From the NCBI GenBank assembly GCA_029248525.1, contig JAQWJE010000052.1:1-64000 (forward strand): DNA of 64,000 nucleotides, read 5' to 3'. The first letter of the stretch is position 1. Each line of letters opens with the position of its first letter. Below the pieces are notes generated by a model, which did no database searches, was not told the DNA's origin, and saw only the letters and a list, made by a program, of their open reading frames with translations. Position numbers and translations under genes: made by a program. This stretch comes from Candidatus Binatia bacterium. GTDB taxonomy: Bacteria > Desulfobacterota > Binatia > UBA12015. Of the stretch, positions 48,106 through 55,798 are shown one piece after another.

Positions 48106-48141
48106 CGACCCGAAGGCTAACGGTTGGTAAGATGAAACCCC

Positions 48142-48687
48142 ATGGTGCAGAAGAATTCCCCGCTGGCGAACGTTTCGGACCGCTCTTTTTACGTTTTTAA
48201 CGCGGTGGTCTCCTCGGCCGCACTCTCGTTCCTGGCTTATATCCTGATTTTCCGGGAAGCCGGTCCTTCAGGACTCGACCTGAGTTTTTTACCGGCCGTG
48301 AATGCGAGCCTGAACGCAACGGCCGCGCTGCTGCTGACGGCCGGGTGGATCGCGATCCGGCGCCGCGAACTCCGTCTCCACAAGCGGCTGGTGGTCGCGG
48401 CCTTCGCCGCGTCAGCCCTCTTTCTGGTCTGTTACCTTGTTTATCATTGGTCCCATGGCGATACGCGCTATCAGGGCGAGGGTCTCCTGCGGGTCTTCTA
48501 CTTCACCATTCTGATCAGCCACATTCTTCTCTCGGTGGTGGTCGTGCCCGGAGCTCTGGCGGCTTTCTTCTTCGCCTACAAGAGGGAATTCGACAAGCAC
48601 AAGAAGGTCACCAAAATTCTGATGCCCGTCTGGTTGTACGTGTCGGTCACGGGGGTAGTGATTTACTTCATGCTCCGCGGGGCCTGA
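48142..48687 (+). CDS. DUF420 membrane protein, oxidase-assembly type
   Basis: 181 residues, about 5 membrane helices. DUF420 hallmarks: LPAVNASLNATAALLLTAGWIAIRRRELRLHKRLV, then YLVYHWSHGDTRYQGEG, FYFTILISHILLSVVVVP and REFDKHKKVTKILMPVWLYVSVTGVVIYFML. Relatives (YozB/CtaM in Firmicutes) are needed for heme-copper oxidase assembly. This fits the heme A synthase at 36531, though the genes are 11 kb apart. Divergent from the EstB-like gene. Confidence 0.88.
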   Translation: MVQKNSPLANVSDRSFYVFNAVVSSAALSFLAYILIFREAGPSGLDLSFLPAVNASLNATAALLLTAGWIAIRRRELRLHKRLVVAAFAASALFLVCYLVYHWSHGDTRYQGEGLLRVFYFTILISHILLSVVVVPGALAAFFFAYKREFDKHKKVTKILMPVWLYVSVTGVVIYFMLRGA

Positions 48688-48735
48688 ATTCGGAAAAGCG
48701 AATCGGCGCTAACTCGCGTTGTCTACATTGGTGGG

Positions 48736-48773
48736 GAGTCCCCGGGGTGCCAACAGGGAGGTTCCGGGGACTC
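48736..48773. terminator. hairpin between convergent genes
   Basis: GAGTCCCCGG (48736-48745) pairs with CCGGGGACTC (48764-48773): a 10-bp stem with an 18-base loop, midway between two converging genes. There is no T-run, so terminator function is likely but not certain. Confidence 0.45.
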
Positions 48774-48793
48774 ACGCCAACCGATGATGGAGT

Positions 48794-49429
48794 TTAGAGG
48801 CTGCGTTTGTTGCGGCGCAGGTTGCGACGGCTGCCTTTGGGTTTGCTCGGTGGAATATTTCCCCCGCCAAAACCGCCGCCGAAATTATCATCACCGCCGC
48901 CGAAGCCGCCACCAAAGCCGCCGCCGAAGCCGCCGCTATTGTTGTTGTCGTAGCCGCCACCGCCGCCACCCGGGCCGCCACGTCCGCCGTAACCGCCGCC
49001 ACCACCGGGACCGCCGCGTCCACCGCCGCCGCCGCCGCGACCAGCGTAACCGCCACCGCCACCGCCGCCGCCGGGTCCACCACGACCACCGTAGCCGCCG
49101 CCGGGTCCGCGAGCGCCCGAAGGAGGGCCGCCCGGTCCGGGTCCGCGTCGTCTTTCGTCAGCTTCGTTTACCCGCAGGTTGCGTCCGCCGAGTTCCAGGC
49201 CGTCGAACTTGGTGACGGCCTCGGATGCCGAAGAGGGTTCCGCGTATTCCACAAAGGCGAATCCGCGGGGACGTCCAGTCTCCCGATCCTTAGGAAGAAA
49301 GCAGTCTACGATCTGCCCCACTTCCGAGAAAACTTCTTCCAACTCCTCCTTCGTAGTGTCGAAGTTGAGGTTCCCCACAAACAATTTGGCGCCGATGATG
49401 TTCTCCTTCAAACAGGACGACCGCGGCAT
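48794..49429 (-). CDS. RRM RNA-binding protein with long Gly-rich tail
   Basis: 211 residues. One RRM (about 14-90): RNP2 is KLFVGNLNF, RNP1 is RGFAFVEY, with EELEEVFSEVGQIVDCFLP between. The tail (about 95-200) is almost only Gly with Arg, Tyr, Phe and Asn, like cold-induced bacterial and cyanobacterial Rbp proteins and eukaryotic GRPs; it is likely disordered and may drive condensation. The extreme end is basic (GSRRNLRRNKRSL). The ATG at 49429 gives an atypical start (MPRSSCLKENIIGA). A strong AAGGAG lies inside it, a few bases before two ATC codons, so initiation at a non-AUG codon near 49393-49398 is possible. Confidence 0.88.
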   Translation of the reverse strand: MPRSSCLKENIIGAKLFVGNLNFDTTKEELEEVFSEVGQIVDCFLPKDRETGRPRGFAFVEYAEPSSASEAVTKFDGLELGGRNLRVNEADERRRGPGPGGPPSGARGPGGGYGGRGGPGGGGGGGGYAGRGGGGGGRGGPGGGGGYGGRGGPGGGGGGYDNNNSGGFGGGFGGGFGGGDDNFGGGFGGGNIPPSKPKGSRRNLRRNKRSL

Positions 49430-49719
49430 GCGCTCGCCCTTCCTCTTCGTCTGTTTCAGCTGAAACAGTTGTTTTCGCGTGTCTGATTGGCCCGGATTGG
49501 ACCACGATAAAGATACGATTCTTTACCTGATTCGTAGCGCACCCAGCGGGTCTCTGCATCCCCCCCATTTTGCCTTCGCCAGCCCTCTCGGCGGCACGTC
49601 ATGCGGGGGATTGGCAATCTTCGCTTTAATATGGCTGAATCAAGGCGGAGAAACGGCTCTGTTGTCAGGCAGAGTTTCGCGGGTTGGGAGATCCAAACAC
49701 GCCAATCGAGGGGTTTGAA
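49430..49719. other. intergenic region upstream of Cys-rich gene
   Basis: 290 bases between the divergent RRM gene and the Cys-rich secreted protein gene. No convincing promoter element, hairpin or coding sequence was recognised beyond the GAGGGG ribosome site before 49720. Confidence 0.35.
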
Positions 49720-50376
49720 ATGAAAAAGTTGCTTATTTCTTTTGGTTTTTCGATCATCATCCTATGTGCGGGTGGTGATGTGGCCGAGGCGCAATCGGAT
49801 TGCCGGGATACCTGTATGGATTCCAAGCAGGTATGTCGGGACAGCGCGCGCACCGCAGTCCGCGGATGTCGCATGACCTGTAAATCCGGGGATCCGGCCG
49901 AACGACGGGAGTGCCGTCGAACCTGTCGGGCAGCTCATAAAGAGTCTCGCTCGACTTGTCGGGGTGCGATTGAGCAATGCCACGATGCATGCGTAGCCGA
50001 GGTTGTCCTGCCTACCTTGCCGGAAGGATCCACTACGGGAATCGATCCGCATATCTGCGTCGCTGATTGCAAGCAGGATCTCCGCCAATGCTCGCGCCAG
50101 GTCCTTGAAGCCGGTCAGGAATGCAGCGTTGCCTGCTTCGAGTTGCGTCGCGAAGATGCGCGGGATTGCCGTGGGTCGGCCAACCCGCTGGCTTGTCTGC
50201 TCCACTCCTTTGGCGGCTTTGGACGATGTCTTTCCGGATGTGCTCAGGACACTCATGCCGCGGGACGTGCTTGTTTGGACGCCTTCCAAGATTGCCGCGG
50301 CGATTGTGAAAACCCCAATCCCTATGGTTCGGCCAGCCAGGCTTTCTTCCGGCAGCCGATGGGTTTGCTGGACTGA
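49720..50376 (+). CDS. secreted protein with 22 cysteines in CxxxC-type repeats
   Basis: About 218 residues. A signal peptide (MKKLLISFGFSIIILCAGGDVAEAQ) is followed by a mature chain of about 194 residues containing 22 Cys, mainly as CxxxC and Cx6-9C spaced on charged helices (DCRDTCMDSKQVC, GCRMTC, ECRRTC, EQCHDAC, then HICVADCKQDLRQC). The even number suggests up to eleven disulphides, hence a stable extracytoplasmic helical protein, or a metal- or heme-rich one; CxxCH is absent, so it is not a multiheme cytochrome. GAGGGG lies 6-7 bases before the ATG. A perfect terminator follows, so it is monocistronic. Family not recognised. Confidence 0.8.
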   Translation: MKKLLISFGFSIIILCAGGDVAEAQSDCRDTCMDSKQVCRDSARTAVRGCRMTCKSGDPAERRECRRTCRAAHKESRSTCRGAIEQCHDACVAEVVLPTLPEGSTTGIDPHICVADCKQDLRQCSRQVLEAGQECSVACFELRREDARDCRGSANPLACLLHSFGGFGRCLSGCAQDTHAAGRACLDAFQDCRGDCENPNPYGSASQAFFRQPMGLLD

Positions 50377-50414
50377 AAACCTTGCGATCGGAAGTTCTTT
50401 CTCGAGGAGAAGCA

Positions 50415-50449
50415 GGGCGGGCCATGATGAAATGGCCCGCCCTTTTTCT
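50415..50449 (+). terminator. intrinsic terminator after Cys-rich gene
   Basis: GGGCGGGCCAT (50415-50425), loop GATGAA, then ATGGCCCGCCC (50432-50442) and a T-rich run TTTTTCTT. A perfect 11-bp stem, 38 bases after the stop of the Cys-rich secreted protein. Confidence 0.9.
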
Positions 50450-50480
50450 TTGCTGCGGGCCGCGGTAGAAGGTCGGCATC

Positions 50481-51257
50481 ATGGACTATCTGGATGTCGA
50501 AGAGGCGCGGTCGCGTCGAGAACCGATGCTGGTACTGACCGAGGGTGTCGCCGGGCCATGGGGAGAGGCGGCCAAGGCGATCCTGAATTGGAAGGGCATT
50601 GCGTGGACGGCAGTGCGCCAGACAGCGGCGGCACCCAATGAAGCCCTCACGGCGTGGACCGGGCAGAATAGCGCCCCAGTTCTGGTATACCCTGATGAGG
50701 CGCCGCATCTGACCTTGCGGCAAATTCTTTTTGCCGCCGAACGTCGAGCGCCGGATAAGCCATTGCTGCCCACCGACTTTGAGCAGCGGGCCCAGTTGCT
50801 CGGGCTTTGCGGCGAACTTCATCTCGAGATGGGGTTGGGCTGGTGTCGCCGGTTGATGATGCTCGATACCTTTCTCGGGGGAAAGCTTACGGGCGATCCA
50901 GCGATGGAGGGTTTGGAGCGCCTCGCTCTCAAATATGGATATTTTCCCGATTGCCTGCCGATGGCACGCCAACGAGTGATCGAGATTTTACGAGCCCTCT
51001 CGGCCCGCAGAATTGATCAGGAAGCTGCGGGCTCGGCCTGGCTTTTTGGTGATTCGCTGACGGCGTTGGATTTGATTTGGGCGACTTTTTCAAATCTCGT
51101 ACAGCCTCTCGATCATGAGGATTGCCCGATGCCGGATCACCAGAGGATGGCCTACGCGCACGGGGATGAGGAGATCCTTGCCGCGATGGCCCCGGCCCTG
51201 TTGGAGCATCGGGATCGGGTTTTGCGAGAAGTCGTCGGACTGCCTCTCCAGTTTTAA
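50481..51257 (+). CDS. glutathione S-transferase-like protein
   Basis: 258 residues. The N-terminal thioredoxin-like half (about 15-95) has WGEAAKAILNWKGIAWTAVRQTA and NSAPVLVYPDEAPHLTLRQILFAAERRAP, as in GST proteins (the SAPVLVY strand with cis-Pro). The all-helical C-terminal half follows (SAWLFGDSLTALDLIWATFSNLVQP, with the conserved N-capping D in SLTALDL). The catalytic Ser/Tyr/Cys is not obvious (LTEGVAGPWGEA), so activity is doubtful. Convergent with the histidine kinase gene: their stops share the 4-bp TTAA. Confidence 0.75.
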   Translation: MDYLDVEEARSRREPMLVLTEGVAGPWGEAAKAILNWKGIAWTAVRQTAAAPNEALTAWTGQNSAPVLVYPDEAPHLTLRQILFAAERRAPDKPLLPTDFEQRAQLLGLCGELHLEMGLGWCRRLMMLDTFLGGKLTGDPAMEGLERLALKYGYFPDCLPMARQRVIEILRALSARRIDQEAAGSAWLFGDSLTALDLIWATFSNLVQPLDHEDCPMPDHQRMAYAHGDEEILAAMAPALLEHRDRVLREVVGLPLQF

Positions 51258-53860
51258 CGAGGCAATCGGACCCGAAAGGAGGCGCCACCTTCGGGGGAAC
51301 TGCCCGCCGTCAATTCCCCGGAATGACTCTGCACGGCTCCGTAGGCAATGCTCAAGCCGAGTCCCGTGCCTTCCCCGATATCCTTGGTTGTGACAAAGGG
51401 CTCGAAGATCTTTTCGGCGACTTCAGGGTCGATGCCCGTTCCATTATCTTCGATCGAGATTTGGATTTGTCCGGAATCGACGTCTTCGATGCTGAGTCGG
51501 ATGCGGGGCTCGGGTATGTCGCGCACGGCATCCAGCGCATTCGTGATCAGGTTGATCCAGACTTGCCCGAGGGCAGCTGAATCAGCCTCGATCTCGGCAA
51601 CTTCGGCGAAGCTGGTTTCGAGAGTCACATTTTGCTCGCGGATTCTCGGGTCGAGCATTCGGAGGGCCGAGGCGAGACTTTCGGCAATCGACGTCGGTGC
51701 ACGATCGCCACGGTCTTTCCGAATGAAAATCTTCAACTCGCTCACGGTTCGCTCGATCCGTTCGGCGCCCTCATTGCAGATGCGAAGAAGTTCGGGAGTT
51801 TCGCGGAGAAGGTCTTCCAGGTTTCGACCGGAGCTCGCTCTTGCGAGGCGGTCCTGAAGCGTTTCATCCGTGATCGGGATTTCCTTGTAGACGGTGAAGA
51901 CCTCGCGCAAGACCTCGAGAAATTCGGTGAGAATCTGCAAGCTGCCGCGGACAAAGCTGGCCGGGTTGTTGAGCTCATGAGCGATTCCGGCAACGAATTC
52001 GCCGAGCGAGCTCAGTTTTTCGGACTGAACCAGTTGGGCCTGCGCCTGCTTGAGTTCATCGTAAGCGCCCGCCAACTGCGTGGTCCGTTCCTGGACTTTG
52101 AAGTCGAGGTCGCGGTTGAGCAGTTCCAGTTCTTCGTAGGAGCGCGCATTCTGAAGTGCGATAGCCGCCTGGTGGCTGAGTGTGCGCAGGAGAAGTATTT
52201 CTTCACTGGAGATTTCGCGGCCCGAACGTTTCGGACCCAACGCAAGCACGCCGATGCTTTCCCCACGCACGACGAGCGGGAAGGCGAGTCGCGCTTTCAA
52301 TTTCTCGAGGGCGTCGGCCGCTTCGGGTGCCTTCTCGCGGACTGCGGGTATCAATCTTTCGGTGTCGAAGCTGGCGATTCCCTTCGCGAGATAATCGCAG
52401 GCGGCGCCCAGATCCGGCGAGCCGTCCTCGCAGCCGAGCGTGTCCTCTTCGGCCCGCATCTGCCAGAGAGTTCCGCCTTCGTCGTTCCCGAGGAAAAGGC
52501 CTGCGGATTCCAGCTCGAGAGTTCGAGTGGCCAGAGACGCCACGCCCTCGACGATTTCTTGCCGATCGAGCATGGTGGTCAGCTCTTCGCTCAGCGAGGA
52601 GATCGTTTGTCGATCATCGATCGAGCTGCGGAAGAATGCTCGATCGATGGTGATCTGGACTCCTCGACGGAGCGGATCAAATAGAAAGGCGAGGAGCAGC
52701 ACGAAGACTCCGGCGGTAATCTCCTGGCGTCCTGCGATCGTCGTCGGGAGCAGCCGTGCCGGGAGGAGGATAGCGAGCGCATAGCCACCCAGAATGATCG
52801 TGCTCATCAGGCCGTAAACAAAGCTCTGGCGGATTACCCGATCGATGCCGAAGAGTTCATGACGGGTGATCGAATAACCAACGCTGCCGTAGAATATCAG
52901 AGTAGCGACAAGCGGTAATTGAATGGGAATATTGCCCCCCGCGATCGCATTATTGAGGAAGGCAAAGAGCATGGCTGTGGTCCCGAGAACCAGGCCTGGT
53001 AGCAATGCGGCAATGCGGGCACGGACCATCCGTTCTGCGTTCTCGAACCAGGCCCAGACCATGAAGGTAATGAAGAGAAAAATGCTTGCGGCGGTATAGA
53101 TGTAGGTGAGTCGCAGCGGGGTCAAATTCGGCGGGTCACTGAAATACCCTGCCAGGCCGGCCACGATCAGCAGAAAGCTGGGGAGATAGGGGAGGGCGTA
53201 GCGGCGCCGGCGGTGCGGCCCGCGATAGCGATCGACGGGGAAGACCATGGCCAGATGAATGAAGGTGGCTGGAAAGAGGCTCTCCATGGCGAGGCAAAGC
53301 GAACTTAACCAGACACTATCGGCCTGATGCAGAAAGACTCCGGTGAGTGCGTAAATTCCGCCCGTGAAGGCCATCAGTTGGAAAACTCGGGCTTGATGGC
53401 TTGCCGGCTGCAGGGAGGCGACCAGCAACCCGACAAGGATCGTAATGACCCCGAAGCCCGAAGTGATGGCCCAGGTCTGCAGGTAGTCGCTCAGAGTCCA
53501 GGTGCGCGAGCGGATATTCTTTCCGAAAGTTTCCTCGCCCTTTCGGAACTCGTATCGGAACTTTGTCCCGACAGGCTGTTCGCGGACCAGCGCATAGATC
53601 TCGGCCCCGCTCCGCACGGGTTGTCCGTCTACCGACACGACTTGCGCATGGAAGAGCGCTGTCTTGTCGCGGGGCCAATCGACCCCGCTGACGCTTGGAA
53701 CGACGGCACTGGCGCCGGCAAAGAAGCCCGGGAATGGCTTGTCGAGCCAGCCGACACCTCGGGAAATGGATAAGATAGCGATAGGGAGAGCGATCGCTAC
53801 AAGAATCAGCGAGACGAGGTGGGGCCGAAGTTTCTCGGGAAGTGTTCGAGAATTCGTCAT
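51254..53860 (-). CDS. membrane sensor histidine kinase with PDZ-like periplasmic segment and GAF domain
   Basis: About 868 residues. After one N-terminal helix (13-33), a periplasmic PDZ-like stretch (65-115, HAQVVSVDGQPVRSGAEIYALV) precedes 7-9 membrane helices (130-395). A GAF domain (about 425-572) follows, then a coiled coil (575-615), the H-box GIAHELNNPASF (His628) and HATPase_c (WINLITNALDAV, DNGTGIDPEVAEKIFEPF, GTGLGLSIAYGAV). The layout resembles NtrB-class kinases that partner sigma-54 activators. The ATG at 53860 is preferred over 53944. It is divergent from the NtrC-type gene across 95 bases, almost certainly its cognate partner. Signal unknown. Confidence 0.88.
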   Translation of the reverse strand: MTNSRTLPEKLRPHLVSLILVAIALPIAILSISRGVGWLDKPFPGFFAGASAVVPSVSGVDWPRDKTALFHAQVVSVDGQPVRSGAEIYALVREQPVGTKFRYEFRKGEETFGKNIRSRTWTLSDYLQTWAITSGFGVITILVGLLVASLQPASHQARVFQLMAFTGGIYALTGVFLHQADSVWLSSLCLAMESLFPATFIHLAMVFPVDRYRGPHRRRRYALPYLPSFLLIVAGLAGYFSDPPNLTPLRLTYIYTAASIFLFITFMVWAWFENAERMVRARIAALLPGLVLGTTAMLFAFLNNAIAGGNIPIQLPLVATLIFYGSVGYSITRHELFGIDRVIRQSFVYGLMSTIILGGYALAILLPARLLPTTIAGRQEITAGVFVLLLAFLFDPLRRGVQITIDRAFFRSSIDDRQTISSLSEELTTMLDRQEIVEGVASLATRTLELESAGLFLGNDEGGTLWQMRAEEDTLGCEDGSPDLGAACDYLAKGIASFDTERLIPAVREKAPEAADALEKLKARLAFPLVVRGESIGVLALGPKRSGREISSEEILLLRTLSHQAAIALQNARSYEELELLNRDLDFKVQERTTQLAGAYDELKQAQAQLVQSEKLSSLGEFVAGIAHELNNPASFVRGSLQILTEFLEVLREVFTVYKEIPITDETLQDRLARASSGRNLEDLLRETPELLRICNEGAERIERTVSELKIFIRKDRGDRAPTSIAESLASALRMLDPRIREQNVTLETSFAEVAEIEADSAALGQVWINLITNALDAVRDIPEPRIRLSIEDVDSGQIQISIEDNGTGIDPEVAEKIFEPFVTTKDIGEGTGLGLSIAYGAVQSHSGELTAGSSPEGGASFRVRLPR

Positions 53861-53955
53861 AGAGCCACCGCGGTTGAATTGGTTGGAAGCGCAGGGCAGG
53901 ATCCCTCTCGCGCCATTCCGCCGATTCCCGTACAAGGACAGCAACCGGATACCTC

Positions 53956-55395
53956 ATGGAAACCAACGAAGCCAAACCGACAGTGCTGATTGTCGATGAC
54001 GAAAAGGCGAGCACCGAGCTCCTGCGCATTGGTCTCGCGCACCTCTATCCAGTTCTTACGGCGAATTCCGGCGAAGCTGCGTTGGAAGTACTGGCGGCCC
54101 ACCCCGAGGTCGCCGTGGCGATTATCGACCAGCGGATGCCCGGGATGTCGGGGTCCGAGTTGATTGCGCGCACCGCTGAACTCTATCCGGACCTCGTCCG
54201 GATTATTCTGACCGGGTACACCGATATCCAGAGCTTGATCGATGCGATCAATGCGGGAAGCGTCTACCGCTACTTGACCAAGCCGTGGAATGCCGGAGAA
54301 CTTCGGGGGGTAGTCGACGCCGCGATGCAGTTGCACCTCATACGCGCGGAGAATCAACAACTTCAGGCGAAGCTGGAAGCCAGCAACGTTGTGCTGCGCG
54401 AGCAGAACGTCGAGTGGAAACGTGAGGCCCAGGGGCGCTCGCGCATGGGGGATATTCTGGGTTCGAGCCCGGCTCTGCAGCAGACGCTCGAGTTTGTGGA
54501 GAAGGTGGTTCGGACAGAGGATAGTGTTCTGGTGCAGGGACCTACCGGAACCGGCAAGGAATTGATGGCGCGCGCGATCCATTATAACGGCCCGCGAAGC
54601 GACGGTCCTTTTGTCCCCGAGAATTGCGGAGCACTTTCCCCGGAACTTCTTGCGAGCGAGCTTTTTGGTCATTGCAAAGGCGCCTTCACGGGAGCCAACG
54701 CGGACCGCAAGGGACTGTTCCAGACGGCGGATGGCGGGACGCTCTTCCTCGATGAAATCGGGGAATGCCCGCCGGAGCTGCAGGTGAAGCTGTTGCGGGC
54801 TCTGGACCAACGGGAGATCCGGCGGATTGGCGACGATGTGACCATTCCCGTCGATGTCCGAATTATTGCCGCCACCCATCGCGATCTCGAGGCGGAGGTT
54901 GCCAAAGGCAATTTCCGCGAGGATTTGTACTATCGCCTCGCTGTATTCACCGTTCCGGTTCCTTCGCTGCAGGAGCGTCAGGAGGATATTCCGATGCTGG
55001 CTGAACATTTTCTTGAGGTCGCGGCCGCAGAACGTGGTCGTTCCATCCCCGGATTTGGGGCGGACGCTCTGGCCGCCCTGCAAGGCTACGCGTTTCCCGG
55101 TAATATCCGCGAGCTTCAAAATGAGGTTCGACGGGCAGTGGCTCTCGTCGAGGATGGATGTTTTATCACGCACGATCTTCTCTCCCCCCGATTGCAATCT
55201 TCGGGCCTGCAACCCTCAGCAGCCGCAGCCGAGGGCTCACCGACAAGTCTGAAGGCGTCTCTCGAGCAATATGAGCGCCAGGTTCTGGAAGAAGCGCTTC
55301 GGGCGAACGGTGGAAATCAGACAAAAACAGCCGATTCTCTTGGCGTTTCCAGACGCACTCTGGTGGAGCGGATCGCGCGCTATCACCTGCGCTGA
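53956..55395 (+). CDS. NtrC-family sigma-54-dependent response regulator
   Basis: 479 residues. The receiver domain (8-125) has phospho-acceptor Asp58 in AIIDQRMPGMSG and Lys in YLTKPWN. The AAA+ domain (about 165-400): Walker A GPTGTGKE, the sigma-54 loop GAFTGA, Walker B GGTLFLDEIGE and the arginine finger region REDLYYRLAVFTVPVP. The C-terminal Fis-type HTH is LEEALRANGGNQTKTADSLGVSRRTLVERIARY. It uses ATP to open sigma-54 RNA polymerase promoters. Two sigma-54 promoters lie within 4.5 kb downstream, both preceded by palindromes fit for a Fis-type HTH. Partner of the divergent kinase gene. Confidence 0.95.
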   Translation: METNEAKPTVLIVDDEKASTELLRIGLAHLYPVLTANSGEAALEVLAAHPEVAVAIIDQRMPGMSGSELIARTAELYPDLVRIILTGYTDIQSLIDAINAGSVYRYLTKPWNAGELRGVVDAAMQLHLIRAENQQLQAKLEASNVVLREQNVEWKREAQGRSRMGDILGSSPALQQTLEFVEKVVRTEDSVLVQGPTGTGKELMARAIHYNGPRSDGPFVPENCGALSPELLASELFGHCKGAFTGANADRKGLFQTADGGTLFLDEIGECPPELQVKLLRALDQREIRRIGDDVTIPVDVRIIAATHRDLEAEVAKGNFREDLYYRLAVFTVPVPSLQERQEDIPMLAEHFLEVAAAERGRSIPGFGADALAALQGYAFPGNIRELQNEVRRAVALVEDGCFITHDLLSPRLQSSGLQPSAAAAEGSPTSLKASLEQYERQVLEEALRANGGNQTKTADSLGVSRRTLVERIARYHLR

Positions 55396-55440
55396 GGCGA
55401 ACGCGCCCTTGCTGTCTGCTCCGCGGATGGCTGGCTGATT

Positions 55441-55480
55441 CGCGCAGAACTTCGCTCGATCGGGGGAACGTCTGCGCAGA
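55441..55480. promoter_or_regulatory. candidate upstream activator sites, promoter 1
   Basis: TCTGCGCAGA at 55471-55480 is a perfect 10-bp palindrome, 49 bases before the -24 element. Just upstream lies GCGCAGAACTTC (55442-55453) followed by CGATCGGG, a block that recurs before the second sigma-54 promoter. Placement and symmetry fit enhancer sites for the adjacent NtrC-type activator (inference). Confidence 0.6.
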
Positions 55481-55528
55481 TCCTCGCTCGGTCCTCCCTT
55501 TCCGGGTTGTTTTTGCGGGGTTTTTTTC

Positions 55529-55544
55529 TGGCATGGGAACTGCA
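55529..55544 (+). promoter_or_regulatory. sigma-54 promoter 1 (-24/-12)
   Basis: TGGCATG-GGAA-CTGCA: the GG (55530-55531) and GC (55542-55543) dinucleotides are exactly 12 bases apart, as required for sigma-54. It matches TGGCACG-N4-TTGCA at 10 of 12 fixed positions. It lies 50 bases before the 67-codon ORF at 55595. Confidence 0.8.
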
Positions 55545-55594
55545 ACTCTCTCTGAGCCTGCGGTTCCGAAAATTCCCTCGCCATCGGAGGTCTC

Positions 55595-55798
55595 ATGACC
55601 CAATTTCTTGCCCGAAACCTGATTCGACCAACCAAAATCTGCGTTTTTCCGACAGCCGAGCGTCCTAGCCACTGCGCGCGGCGCTGTTTTACGCCTCGGT
55701 GCTTGCACCATAATGCCGTATTGACCGCCGGGCCTCGGGCTGATGATCTGGAGATCGCAGAAAGGAACGCTCCTTTTCCGCGCCTCTCCCGATGCTGA
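55595..55798 (+). CDS. small ORF (67 codons) coupled to the large secreted protein gene
   Basis: 67 residues, no signal peptide, five Cys, basic (RPSHCARRCFTPRC). Homology not recognised. Support is structural: a strong GGAGG ribosome site 5 bases before the ATG, position just after the sigma-54 promoter, and a stop codon inside the start of the next gene (ATGCTGA). The next gene has no ribosome site of its own, so reading this ORF may be needed to translate it. It may be a true small protein or a leader peptide used only for coupling. Confidence 0.5.
   Translation: MTQFLARNLIRPTKICVFPTAERPSHCARRCFTPRCLHHNAVLTAGPRADDLEIAERNAPFPRLSRC

Noticed and set aside
46123-48120. 665-codon plus-strand frame
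   Set aside because: It is antisense to metH and the EstB-like gene, both of which have clear motifs.
48840-49130. GCC/CCG-rich repetitive stretch as a CRISPR or satellite
   Set aside because: It encodes the Gly-rich tail of the RRM protein and has no regular spacer pattern.
49612-49630. sigma-54 promoter before the 22-Cys protein
   Set aside because: TGGCAATCTTCGC has GG and GC only 10 bases apart, which breaks the required 12-base spacing.
53857-55212. 451-codon minus-strand frame
   Set aside because: It is a shadow of the NtrC-family gene.
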